DNA from: Cecembia calidifontis
GTDB taxonomy: Bacteria > Bacteroidota > Bacteroidia > Cytophagales > Cyclobacteriaceae
Length of the DNA: 64,000 bases
Assembly (NCBI RefSeq): GCF_004216715.1
Contig: NZ_SGXG01000001.1
Span: 2,898,501 to 2,962,500 of the forward strand
Reading direction: 5' to 3'
Shown here: positions 27,711-36,157 of the stretch, in pieces
Layout of the letters: every line of letters starts with the position of its first letter
How positions within the stretch are numbered: position 1 is the stretch's first letter
Position numbers and translations under genes: made by a program
The notes under the pieces: model-generated
Seen by the model: the letters and a program-made list of their open reading frames with translations, nothing else
What the model was told of the DNA's origin: nothing
Database searches by the model: none

Positions 27711-30188
27711 TTAATATTCAAAGTCACAGGATAAATCTTCTGAACCGATAGGTGCCCCATCTGGAACGGAAATTTCTGAAGGGGTACTGACTTTTTCAGG
27801 TAGTTCCAAGAAAGCAGTGATTTTGTCTGCTAAGTACATGTTGTGGTTGTTGTAGGAGTTATTGGATGTATTGGTTCTCCTATTGGTCAGAGTAAGGAAT
27901 CTGTATCTTTTGTCTAAGCTGTTGACATTACTGGCTACCAGATCTTTCAGCGTTCTTCGGACATCGGCTTTTACCGAAGACGTAGCAATAGGGTCATTGG
28001 CCAATTTTATCAGATGATCAATGAGCTTATTTTCTACCATGATTTTGATTTCGCCATGATAGGATTCTTCATATGGACTGCTAAAAACAAAATTCACAGT
28101 TCTTTCTAAGATATTTTTAAAAGATGGCAGATTCTTATCAAAAAGGTATTGTTGATGAAGCCTATTGGTTCTGCCGGCTTCAAACAAGAAACCAAAAACC
28201 ATGTCGACCACATTTTCAGCAGGAGCTAAAGGGTCAAAATTCAGCCCGTTTCTGGAAGGAAATGTCTCTCTGTTTCTATAATAGCCCATAGGTCTTGGGG
28301 GAAGTCTGTCCAGCACATGTTCTGGGACAGCAAGCTCATTTGGGTTTATGGCATTTAGTAAGCTAGTGAAAGCACGGTTCTGTTCTGTAGCGTTGATTCT
28401 GGATTGTATTCTTTGGTTATCACCTTTGACCTTGTAGGTATAATCCAGTCCCCCGATCAATTTCGCAGTTGCTTCCAATTGATACCTATGCATCAGAAAA
28501 AGAGGAACAAAGACTTCTTCCATCAAGGCTTCAGGTTGCCCTTCATTGATACTGTTAAGTCCAAACGATTCCATTTTTTTCTTCCGGATAGCCATCAACC
28601 TGATCAGTTCCTGACTGGCTGATGTGCCATTGTCCCAAAGGTGTGCCTGGGGGTGTGAACCACTTGGATGCCTGGAATCCACATCGGAAATAAATGTATG
28701 ACCTGCCGAGTAGGTGTCTTCCAGAATTTTGTTCAGGTATTTTTTTTCATTCTCTCCCTGAGGAACTGTGGCGTATCCATATTGAATTGCCCATTTGTCC
28801 CAATCTCCAATTTTATCATCATAAGCATCAGATAGGTCAATGTTGCCATTATTGTCCATTTTTATCATAGGATAGGGGTAATCCATTACGGAAGCCCTGT
28901 TACTGGCAGAGGAGGTGTAGGCGTGTGCCAAACCTAAGGTATGGCCGATTTCGTGGGCAGATAGTTGCTTTAACCTGGCCAATGCCATTTCAAGCATTTT
29001 TGGATTTTTGGGTTTCCCTTCTTCAAATGGCTGAAGCAGTCCTTGGGCAATTAAAAAATCCTGTCTGACGCGGAGCGAACCCAAGGTTACATGTCCTTTA
29101 ATGATTTCGCCTGTCCTTGGATCTCTTACCGAAGAGCCGTATGACCATCCTCTTGTTGATCGGTGTACCCATTGGATGACATTATACCGCACGTCCATGG
29201 GGTCGGCACCTTCGGGCATCAGCTCCACCTTGTAGGCATTTTTAAATCCTGCAGCTTCAAATGCCTCTGCCCACCAATTTCCACCCTCCAAAAGTGCAGA
29301 CCTTACCGGTTCAGGAGTTCCCCGGTCCAAATAATAGATAATAGGTTTTACAGGTTCCGAAACAGCTGCATTGGGATCTTTTTTCTCTAACCTATGTCTG
29401 GAAATGAATTTCTTCTCAATGGGTTCACCTATGGGACTGGTAAAATCCATATAGCTTATATGAAAATAACCTGATCTGGGGTCAAATTCACGCGGCTGAT
29501 AACCATCATCCGGCAGTTCTATAAATGAATGTCTCTGTCTTACCGTGACGGATTCAGGTGATGGGGTTACAGACCGTATATACCCGCCGGTGGGAGTGCC
29601 CGTTACAGTTACAATGGCCTCAACTTCTGTGTTTTTTGGAAAGTTTTTGGTCATGGGGTAATAAATCGCACTTCTGGAAACATCCGGTTTATAGCTTCCT
29701 TGTCTGGAACTTCCCAGTTTTTCAGCTACCATATGCGCATCTTGAAGGAAAAACCCGGTTGCATCCACCAGAATTTTTCCATTGTCATTTTGACTGATTT
29801 CAAAACCCCAAATTACAGATTCAGCAAAGGCATCCTTTACCGCTTTTACTTCTGATGGGTTTTCGCTGTAGGCCCTGAAATCATAATTTTTATGTACCAG
29901 AAGCAGCTTGTTTCCTGCTTTTCTGAATTCAACTATTCTAGTTCTTCCAAGTTGTCCTCTATCCAGCCCAATATCATTTGAACCTACGCCGGCAGGCATT
30001 GAATTCACGTAAAGAAATTCATAATCCAGTTTGTCTACCTCCAGATAAATCTTTCCTTTATCTTCATCTGTGTAAAAAGTGAAAAAACCCTCCTTTTTAT
30101 CCATTTTACTTTTATCAATCGCCTGGGCAATGGATCCTTCAGTTAGGAGAAACATTAATAGGAAACTCAATAGTATATTTTTTTTCAT
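27711..30188 (-). CDS. Secreted zinc-dependent metalloprotease (DUF5117/DUF4953 type)
   Basis: The protein has about 825 residues from the ATG at 30188; a longer frame to 30221 adds 11 residues ahead of the signal peptide MKKNILLSFLLMFLL. The active site is AHEIGHTLGLAHAY, an HExxHxxGxxH zinc signature. The N-terminal third (DKSKMDKKEGFFTFYTDEDKG) resembles DUF5118/DUF5117, and the zinc domain with its C-terminal part resembles DUF4953, the usual arrangement in Bacteroidota zinc-dependent metalloproteases. It has no T9SS tail, so it is probably periplasmic. Its substrate is unknown. It is first in gene order after the outer-membrane cluster and shares a terminator with the DUF2256 gene. Confidence 0.9.
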   Translation of the reverse strand: MKKNILLSFLLMFLLTEGSIAQAIDKSKMDKKEGFFTFYTDEDKGKIYLEVDKLDYEFLYVNSMPAGVGSNDIGLDRGQLGRTRIVEFRKAGNKLLLVHKNYDFRAYSENPSEVKAVKDAFAESVIWGFEISQNDNGKILVDATGFFLQDAHMVAEKLGSSRQGSYKPDVSRSAIYYPMTKNFPKNTEVEAIVTVTGTPTGGYIRSVTPSPESVTVRQRHSFIELPDDGYQPREFDPRSGYFHISYMDFTSPIGEPIEKKFISRHRLEKKDPNAAVSEPVKPIIYYLDRGTPEPVRSALLEGGNWWAEAFEAAGFKNAYKVELMPEGADPMDVRYNVIQWVHRSTRGWSYGSSVRDPRTGEIIKGHVTLGSLRVRQDFLIAQGLLQPFEEGKPKNPKMLEMALARLKQLSAHEIGHTLGLAHAYTSSASNRASVMDYPYPMIKMDNNGNIDLSDAYDDKIGDWDKWAIQYGYATVPQGENEKKYLNKILEDTYSAGHTFISDVDSRHPSGSHPQAHLWDNGTSASQELIRLMAIRKKKMESFGLNSINEGQPEALMEEVFVPLFLMHRYQLEATAKLIGGLDYTYKVKGDNQRIQSRINATEQNRAFTSLLNAINPNELAVPEHVLDRLPPRPMGYYRNRETFPSRNGLNFDPLAPAENVVDMVFGFLFEAGRTNRLHQQYLFDKNLPSFKNILERTVNFVFSSPYEESYHGEIKIMVENKLIDHLIKLANDPIATSSVKADVRRTLKDLVASNVNSLDKRYRFLTLTNRRTNTSNNSYNNHNMYLADKITAFLELPEKVSTPSEISVPDGAPIGSEDLSCDFEY

Positions 30189-30254
30189 AATCTGGTGGTT
30201 TTTGATTGTTGAATTTATCAAAAAGCCTTTTTTGAAAACAACCGATTGTGGAAT

Positions 30255-32360
30255 TTATCTGTTGAATTGGTATCGTAACTGGAAATTAGTTTCCGTCAGT
30301 GTACTTCCATTTATTTGTTGCAGTCCTGAACCAATGATTTCTCTGTCGGTGTACAAGGTCTGTGCCCATCTCAACCAAAAGGTAAGCCTTCGGTTTAACT
30401 TATATTGGGTGAGCAGGTAATAGCGCATGCCCTGACCATGTAATGCGGGGATAGAAAAAAGCCAAAGGACATTTCTTTCGTAGAGGAATTGGCGGTTATC
30501 AAAATCATCTGTATCAAAAAGAGCAATTCTGCTTGAAACTCTCCACCTTTCGAAATCAGCATTCAGATCTTGGCTGATGGCAAAACCTTTGGTCCTTTTT
30601 CCGTCAAATCTAAAAGTGCTGGCACTTACCCTTGATCTGATGCTCCATCTTCTATCCAGCTTTTGATCAAGGTTAACAATGTAATTGTTTCGGAACCCTT
30701 GATCAAGTAAGTAGGAGGATTGAAATCCGGGATATTCACTAACGTTTCTTGTTTTGAGCTCATGTCTTGCCTGGATAAAAAGAAGCGTGTTTCTCTTAGG
30801 ACGATAAGTAAACCTGCCAAACCATTCTTCTCCATAGGAGGGAGCATATACCCTGAATCTTAACCATGGAAACTGAAACCTGTCATAGTAAAATGATAAG
30901 TTGTACCGAATATTAGGCTTAAAATTTAAGCCTAAATAAGTTCCCCTTTCATTGATAGGCCTGGATCCTTCCCCAAAGGCATTCCCATAAAATGTGTGGA
31001 AATTTCTGGAATAATCTCTCCAAAGAAGTGAAAAAGAAAGTTTGGGATGAAGGCTGCTCATCAAACCCAAAATACTCCCTGTACCTCCGCTTGCGGATCG
31101 GGCAGATTCTCCGAAAAAAAAGTAATTCTGAAAATTGTAAGAAAAGTAAATGCTTTGGATATGGTTTTCTTGCCCACTAAATTCGAATTGGTTGTAAACC
31201 CTTTGATTCCTCAAAAATGGCTGACTGAACTGTGTATAAAGGCCATTAAAGCCTACCTGTAAATTTTTGTTTCTACTTTGATAGTGAATATTCCCTCCAA
31301 TATTTTTTTCCCTAGCCCGGTTTTTATAACTGATCTCTGTAGGCGTTCGGTGAAGTCCACTGCTCTGCAGTGAGGTGATGATAGCTGATGCATTCTCTAT
31401 AGTATCCACCTGAACTTGCAGGTTTGCATCTCTCGGAACATCGGAGGCAAGCAGCGTGATTTGAACCGGACCTGCCTGATAGGTGCCTGCCGCTCCCCTA
31501 AAAAAACCAAATTCCAGTGCAGCGGTATATGGCCTGATCCCAAAACTGCTTCTTCTCACCGTGGTGATGGTCTCTGCGCCTTTTCCTGCCGAAAATCCCG
31601 CTCCAAACACCAATCCTTGTCCAAACTGCATCTGAAAATCCCCGACTGTAATGGCTTTCCACTTACCCTTATTGTATAAGGTAAAATGGTAGGATAAAAA
31701 ATTGAACCCATATCGATTGGTCGAAGGATCCCAAATAAATTGTTCGCCCGGATCTTTGTCAATGGTAAAACCCAGACTGAAATCTTTGCTTTGTTGTATC
31801 CTGAACCGCCCATACAGGCTATTGGGATCCCCCAAATAACGGCTGCTTAAATTTCCATTGGACAAAGTATCCGGTGGGGTGAATCCCCTTCTTGTCTCCC
31901 AAACCCTTCTATGCCTGAATAGGAAATAGCTGTCCTTTGCCTCACCAATACGTTTCCAAAGTGATACATTGTTTTGGTTTTTTTCTTCGACCACCACAAA
32001 AGGAAGTAACCTATAAATTGTTTCCAGGTCAAATTCAGGTATTGCCTGTAGTTCATAAATAGAAATCAATTCCCCAAATTTTCTTCTGTATTCAAAAAAC
32101 TGATTGATTTGGTCAGGGGTAAGAATAAAGATGGATTTGAGTTCCTCTGGATTGGTTTTGTTGAGATTGATCGGGTTGAGCAGGGTCTGTAATAATCCTT
32201 CATAGAGGTCTTCATAATCCATTTCTTCCCTTTGCATACCAAATAAATCCTCAACGAAATTTTCTATATCTATTTCACCTCTTGGAATATTTTGTGCTGA
32301 ACTAATTTTACACCAGCCTAAAAATATAAGACAGAATAAAAAAAAATCAATATTTTTCAT
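30255..32360 (-). CDS. Outer-membrane protein: helix-hairpin-helix domain fused to beta-barrel
   Basis: This 701-residue exported protein has a signal peptide ending ISSAQ. A ComEA-like helix-hairpin-helix segment follows (about residues 55-120, with NPINLNKTNPEELKSIF and FGELISIYELQAIPEFD). The remaining 550 residues are alternating aromatic/polar strands ending in ...TNFQLRYQF, typical of an outer-membrane beta-barrel. This Bacteroidota-specific fusion is known only as a domain family. The HhH part could bind DNA or a protein in the periplasm. Its start overlaps the stop of the upstream PorV-like gene by four bases, so the two are coupled and may form one complex. Confidence 0.85.
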   Translation of the reverse strand: MKNIDFFLFCLIFLGWCKISSAQNIPRGEIDIENFVEDLFGMQREEMDYEDLYEGLLQTLLNPINLNKTNPEELKSIFILTPDQINQFFEYRRKFGELISIYELQAIPEFDLETIYRLLPFVVVEEKNQNNVSLWKRIGEAKDSYFLFRHRRVWETRRGFTPPDTLSNGNLSSRYLGDPNSLYGRFRIQQSKDFSLGFTIDKDPGEQFIWDPSTNRYGFNFLSYHFTLYNKGKWKAITVGDFQMQFGQGLVFGAGFSAGKGAETITTVRRSSFGIRPYTAALEFGFFRGAAGTYQAGPVQITLLASDVPRDANLQVQVDTIENASAIITSLQSSGLHRTPTEISYKNRAREKNIGGNIHYQSRNKNLQVGFNGLYTQFSQPFLRNQRVYNQFEFSGQENHIQSIYFSYNFQNYFFFGESARSASGGTGSILGLMSSLHPKLSFSLLWRDYSRNFHTFYGNAFGEGSRPINERGTYLGLNFKPNIRYNLSFYYDRFQFPWLRFRVYAPSYGEEWFGRFTYRPKRNTLLFIQARHELKTRNVSEYPGFQSSYLLDQGFRNNYIVNLDQKLDRRWSIRSRVSASTFRFDGKRTKGFAISQDLNADFERWRVSSRIALFDTDDFDNRQFLYERNVLWLFSIPALHGQGMRYYLLTQYKLNRRLTFWLRWAQTLYTDREIIGSGLQQINGSTLTETNFQLRYQFNR

Positions 32361-33175
32361 TTCCTAAGACGGATATTGGTGGAAAAATGATGGGTGTTCC
32401 CCAAAGTTGGATGCTGGGTCATGGCATAGTCTATTTGCAGGCTTTTTCCATGAAACCCAATTCCAAAAAATAAGGACCTGGTGGTAGAGGCTACCCCTGT
32501 GCGCCCCCAGACTTTATTAAAGAAATTGTATTCCAATCCCATCTTAAGCAAAGGATCCAAAAGTATATCTTTCTCTGCCTCTATTTGGAAAGAGACTTTT
32601 TCGGAAGGCCTGTAAGAAAGACCCGCTTTAACTACAGTGGGCAGATGGTCTTGTGAAAACCTGCCATACCTTGCCCTGGTGGGGTTGTAAATATGGGCCC
32701 CAAAAAATAATTCCGGGCTCAGTTCAGCTACTCCACCTACTTCAAGAACGGCTGCCCTTCCAGTCCCGAATCCTTCAATACTGGTCTGGAAATAATTGAT
32801 TTTTATCCCTAAACTGGCAATACCCAAATGATTGGAAACCCCGATTCCCAATTGGTTTTGGGAAAAAAAATCAGAGCCAAAGCTGGAAACGCCAACTCCA
32901 AAGGCAGCATTATTCTTTTGAAAAACAGCCGCAGCGGACAGTGTCGTCAACTCCTCCAAATCCAAGCGATGGTCATAGCCAAATACAATCTGCGATTGTT
33001 CAAGTCGACTAAGTCCCCCGATATTGTTAAAGAAACTCCAAGCATCGTTCCAAGTGACATTGGCGTTGGCCATACCCATACTTCGGGCTCCTCGTGGAAA
33101 AGTCTCAGTTCCACTTTGCGCCTCCGCAATATGGAAATATCCCATTAACCCTATACTAAAAATTAGCCATCTCAT
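32357..33175 (-). CDS. PorV/PorQ-like outer-membrane beta-barrel protein
   Basis: The 272-residue protein has a signal peptide (cleavage after HIAEAQ). GARSMGMANANVTWNDAWSF then appears, which is the N-terminal plug region of FadL/PorV-like barrels. Strong strand alternation continues to the terminal THHFSTNIRLRK. PorV and PorQ take part in T9SS cargo handling, but sequence alone does not show that this protein does. It is coupled to the HhH-barrel gene by a four-base overlap. It follows the BamA-like gene after about 90 bases. Confidence 0.8.
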   Translation of the reverse strand: MRWLIFSIGLMGYFHIAEAQSGTETFPRGARSMGMANANVTWNDAWSFFNNIGGLSRLEQSQIVFGYDHRLDLEELTTLSAAAVFQKNNAAFGVGVSSFGSDFFSQNQLGIGVSNHLGIASLGIKINYFQTSIEGFGTGRAAVLEVGGVAELSPELFFGAHIYNPTRARYGRFSQDHLPTVVKAGLSYRPSEKVSFQIEAEKDILLDPLLKMGLEYNFFNKVWGRTGVASTTRSLFFGIGFHGKSLQIDYAMTQHPTLGNTHHFSTNIRLRK

Positions 33176-33265
33176 AAAAAATCAAATGATGATCAGGCTA
33201 AAAATACAATTAAAATCAGGTGGCTTAACTGTAATATTCGGATATAAACGGATAATGTTGTGCTG

Positions 33266-34717
33266 TCAAAATGGTGCCCTGATATTGAAAAATAAGGCGC
33301 GCTCATTTTGGTTGTTGATCGAATATTCCAGACGGAAAACCATATCGTAAAGTGTCACCAGGTCAATTCCCAGACCGTATCCAAATAAGTACCTGTTTGT
33401 CAATCTCAAATTTTCAGGTAACCTGTTTTTGTCATTTACAAAGCCATGGTCATAATTGGCACTTATGTAAAACTTAAAGGGAAAATAAGAGAATTCATCC
33501 ATAGGTACGACGTTGGATACATCAAACCCAAAATCGAATAATTTGTACCTTAAACTGTTTTTGTGAACAACCAATTGTTGGCCTTCAATAACGTTCAGTT
33601 CATACCCCCTGATAAAATTGGGATTATAACCTATACCTCTTACAAGGGTATAAGGTTGATTTTGTCCAAAAAAATAATTGAACGAAAGCCCTGATACTAT
33701 ATGGAATTTTGAGTTGATTCTTTTGTATTTGTTTGCGTTCATACTGAACTCCACATCGTTCACATCATCACTGGGCAATAAGCCATATCGGGTCAAGGTC
33801 ATGCTAAGCAGCTGCCCTTCTGTAGCATAGGCAATATTGTCCCTGTTATCATGCCTGAAATTATAACTCATCAAAAAGAAATTGAGGCGATTGTCTCCAT
33901 GAAGAAAAAAATTAGGATTTTGGGTAAAAACATCCTCGTTGATCCTGGTGTTGGTGTAACCAAGCGTAACAAAATGAAAATTATAATAACTTCCCCTATA
34001 GGTGTACCTGAGAAAGGCTGAAGAATTTCTCCTTAAAACCTCCTCATTTTCATTTCTGTAGAAAATTTGCCTGTTATTGTCAGATCTTACTGGAATTGTT
34101 TTTTGGGTAAAATAAGTGTATTGCGCCGCAAGGCCATGTTTTTGGTTTTTATCAATGTAGGGCTTACTGTACAAAATTTCAAATGATCTCACAAATCCCC
34201 ATTGACCGCCCACTCTGAGTTTTTCATTTCTTCCCCCGACGTTATTATGGATCAATCTTCCCCCAAAATTTACCCTGGATAAGTCTCGGTTTTGATTTGT
34301 CCACCATTCGGCCAGGTTCCTGTCGGCCAGGTTCAAAATAACATTGGGGATGATATACCACCTTTCCGTAACCGCTACCAATAGCTCAATCTGTTCTGTT
34401 CCGGTAAGTAGCGGGGTGATTTCCACACTGTTGAACAATTGGAGGTTGTAGATTTTTTTCTTGTCCGCTTCTATGGTTTGGATCAGTTCCTCCCAATCGT
34501 AATAGATGCCTGTTTGCAGGTCAATCTCCCTTAGGATGATGTTCTTTTTTGTTTTTTCATTTCCGATGATATAAATATTGTTGATCAAAACCCTGGCTGG
34601 AGCCGCATCCAATAAGTCCTCTTTTTCCTCATTTTGGGCCTTGATTCCAAAAGAAAAGCTCATAAAAAGCAAAAAAATCCCACTAACAAATCCATATCCA
34701 AAATGAAACTTCTGCAT
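33266..34717 (-). CDS. BamA/TamA-like outer-membrane protein with POTRA domain
   Basis: The protein has about 483 residues from the ATG at 34717. The longer frame to 34828 would overlap the divergent yidD start and lacks a sensible N-terminus. A signal peptide ending FGIKAQ is followed by one POTRA-like domain (VLINNIYIIGNEKTKKNIILRE, positions about 30-110) and a 16-strand-like barrel (D15/Omp85 surface antigen family). Full BamA has five POTRA domains, so this short form is more like a specialised insertase or transporter than the essential BamA. It lies upstream of the PorV-like and HhH-barrel genes. Confidence 0.83.
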   Translation of the reverse strand: MQKFHFGYGFVSGIFLLFMSFSFGIKAQNEEKEDLLDAAPARVLINNIYIIGNEKTKKNIILREIDLQTGIYYDWEELIQTIEADKKKIYNLQLFNSVEITPLLTGTEQIELLVAVTERWYIIPNVILNLADRNLAEWWTNQNRDLSRVNFGGRLIHNNVGGRNEKLRVGGQWGFVRSFEILYSKPYIDKNQKHGLAAQYTYFTQKTIPVRSDNNRQIFYRNENEEVLRRNSSAFLRYTYRGSYYNFHFVTLGYTNTRINEDVFTQNPNFFLHGDNRLNFFLMSYNFRHDNRDNIAYATEGQLLSMTLTRYGLLPSDDVNDVEFSMNANKYKRINSKFHIVSGLSFNYFFGQNQPYTLVRGIGYNPNFIRGYELNVIEGQQLVVHKNSLRYKLFDFGFDVSNVVPMDEFSYFPFKFYISANYDHGFVNDKNRLPENLRLTNRYLFGYGLGIDLVTLYDMVFRLEYSINNQNERALFFNIRAPF

Positions 34718-34790
34718 TTTTTTTGTACAAAGTTTGTAAAAATGAACTTTAAGGCAATTTTTAAAATTATGGAATAAAATCAGCATTAGA

Positions 34791-35012
34791 TTGAAAACCA
34801 TCCTCCGAAAAATTGCCGTCTTGCCCATTCTCTTTTATCAGTATTTGATTTCTCCTTTATTCCCACCCACTTGCAGGTATACGCCCACCTGCAGTCACTA
34901 TTCCAAAGAAGCTATCATGAAGCATGGTGTTGTCAAAGGAGGTTGGCTGGCGATCAAAAGAATCACCAGCTGCCATCCTTGGGGCGGACATGGCCATGAC
35001 CCCGTTCCTTAA
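34791..35012 (+). CDS. yidD: Membrane protein insertion efficiency factor YidD
   Basis: This 73-residue protein starts at a TTG at 34791. The family signature is clear: LPILFYQYLISPLFPPTCRY, TPTCSHYSKEAI, KGGWLAIKRI and the C-terminal CHPWGGHGHDPVP. YidD helps YidC insert membrane proteins. No ATG lies ahead of the signature in this frame, so the TTG is the best start. It converges on lgt with a four-base overlap. Confidence 0.93.
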   Translation: MKTILRKIAVLPILFYQYLISPLFPPTCRYTPTCSHYSKEAIMKHGVVKGGWLAIKRITSCHPWGGHGHDPVP

Positions 35013-36118
35013 TTCTGCTTTGGTTTAAAACCTTTGTTCAAAGCCCTAATGACTAGGATAATTCCTCCGATCACCAGGGGAATACTTAGTGATTGCCCCA
35101 TATTTAAGGAAAGCCCTTCCTCAAATTCTACCTGATTTTCTTTCCAATATTCCCATACAAAACGCATCCCAAAAACAGAGATAAGGAACAGCCCCAGGAA
35201 TAACCCATCAGGTAATCTGGATTTATATTTTTGCCATACCCAAAATAAAACAAGAAAAATAATGAAGTATGTAACTGCTTCATAAATCTGTGTTGGATAT
35301 CGCGTTATTCCATAAGTGTAAATAGTGGCAATGTAATGGTCACCCTTGTCACTTAAGCTGTACTTCAAAGGTGTTTCAGGGTTTTCTGCCAGGTATTTCT
35401 GTGAGCTTCTGAACCTCGTCAATACATATTTGACATCGGATTCAAGGGCAGTCTTAAGGTCTGCTTCACTGTATCCTCCTTTTTCGATTTTAATATCAAA
35501 ATTTACCGGAACAATCCCATTACCTACCAGTTCTGATTTTCTGTCCTCTGGTTTGTAAGCTTCAACAGACGATACAGGAATCCTTAGGGTTTCCAGAACC
35601 TCCTCAGTTTCTCTAGCAAATACAAAACCACTATCAGAACCGGTTGCTTTTCCGCCTATTTCAGAATTCATCAGGTTGCCTACTCGGATCATAGCTCCTG
35701 TCATCGCCACCACAATAACTATCCTATCCACGACCCAAAGATAACTTTGGCCAGGAACCTTTCTGGAATACATGTATAAGGCAAGCAAAATGGCAATGGC
35801 TGCCCCGTGGCTGGCTAATCCCCCTTCCCAGACTTTCAAAATATCTATAGGATTGCTTAAATATTTTTCCGGTTCATAAAATAGCACATGTCCCAATCTT
35901 GCCCCAATGATTGTTGCCAAAACCATATAAATTGTCAGTTTGTCTACCAACCTTTCATCATGTCCCTCTTTTCTAAAGATGTAAAACATGATCTGCTGGG
36001 AAATGATGAAACCCAAAGCAAAAAGAAGGCTGTACCATCTCAGCCTTTCAAAACTTGGGATCACAGCTGGATTGGGACTCCAGACTACATAGCTTAAAAT
36101 AAAGTCAATCGTATTCAT
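35009..36118 (-). CDS. lgt: Prolipoprotein diacylglyceryl transferase with a large periplasmic-type insertion
   Basis: Lgt transfers diacylglycerol to the lipobox cysteine of prolipoproteins at the inner membrane. Several membrane helices and the key motifs GARLGHVLFYEP, GGLASHGAAIAI, RVGNLMNSEIGG and TQIYEA are present. At 369 residues it is about 80 longer than E. coli Lgt. The extra part lies at about residues 160-260, between the GNLMNSEIGG segment and the helix carrying YPTQIYEA. This insert contains charged segments such as SSVEAYKPEDRKSEL and GGYSEADLKTALES. Longer Lgt proteins occur in other Bacteroidota. It overlaps yidD by four bases. Confidence 0.95.
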   Translation of the reverse strand: MNTIDFILSYVVWSPNPAVIPSFERLRWYSLLFALGFIISQQIMFYIFRKEGHDERLVDKLTIYMVLATIIGARLGHVLFYEPEKYLSNPIDILKVWEGGLASHGAAIAILLALYMYSRKVPGQSYLWVVDRIVIVVAMTGAMIRVGNLMNSEIGGKATGSDSGFVFARETEEVLETLRIPVSSVEAYKPEDRKSELVGNGIVPVNFDIKIEKGGYSEADLKTALESDVKYVLTRFRSSQKYLAENPETPLKYSLSDKGDHYIATIYTYGITRYPTQIYEAVTYFIIFLVLFWVWQKYKSRLPDGLFLGLFLISVFGMRFVWEYWKENQVEFEEGLSLNMGQSLSIPLVIGGIILVIRALNKGFKPKQN

Positions 36119-36157
36119 CTTTTATCTTTTGTCCAAAGGATGTGAAATTACCCTTTT

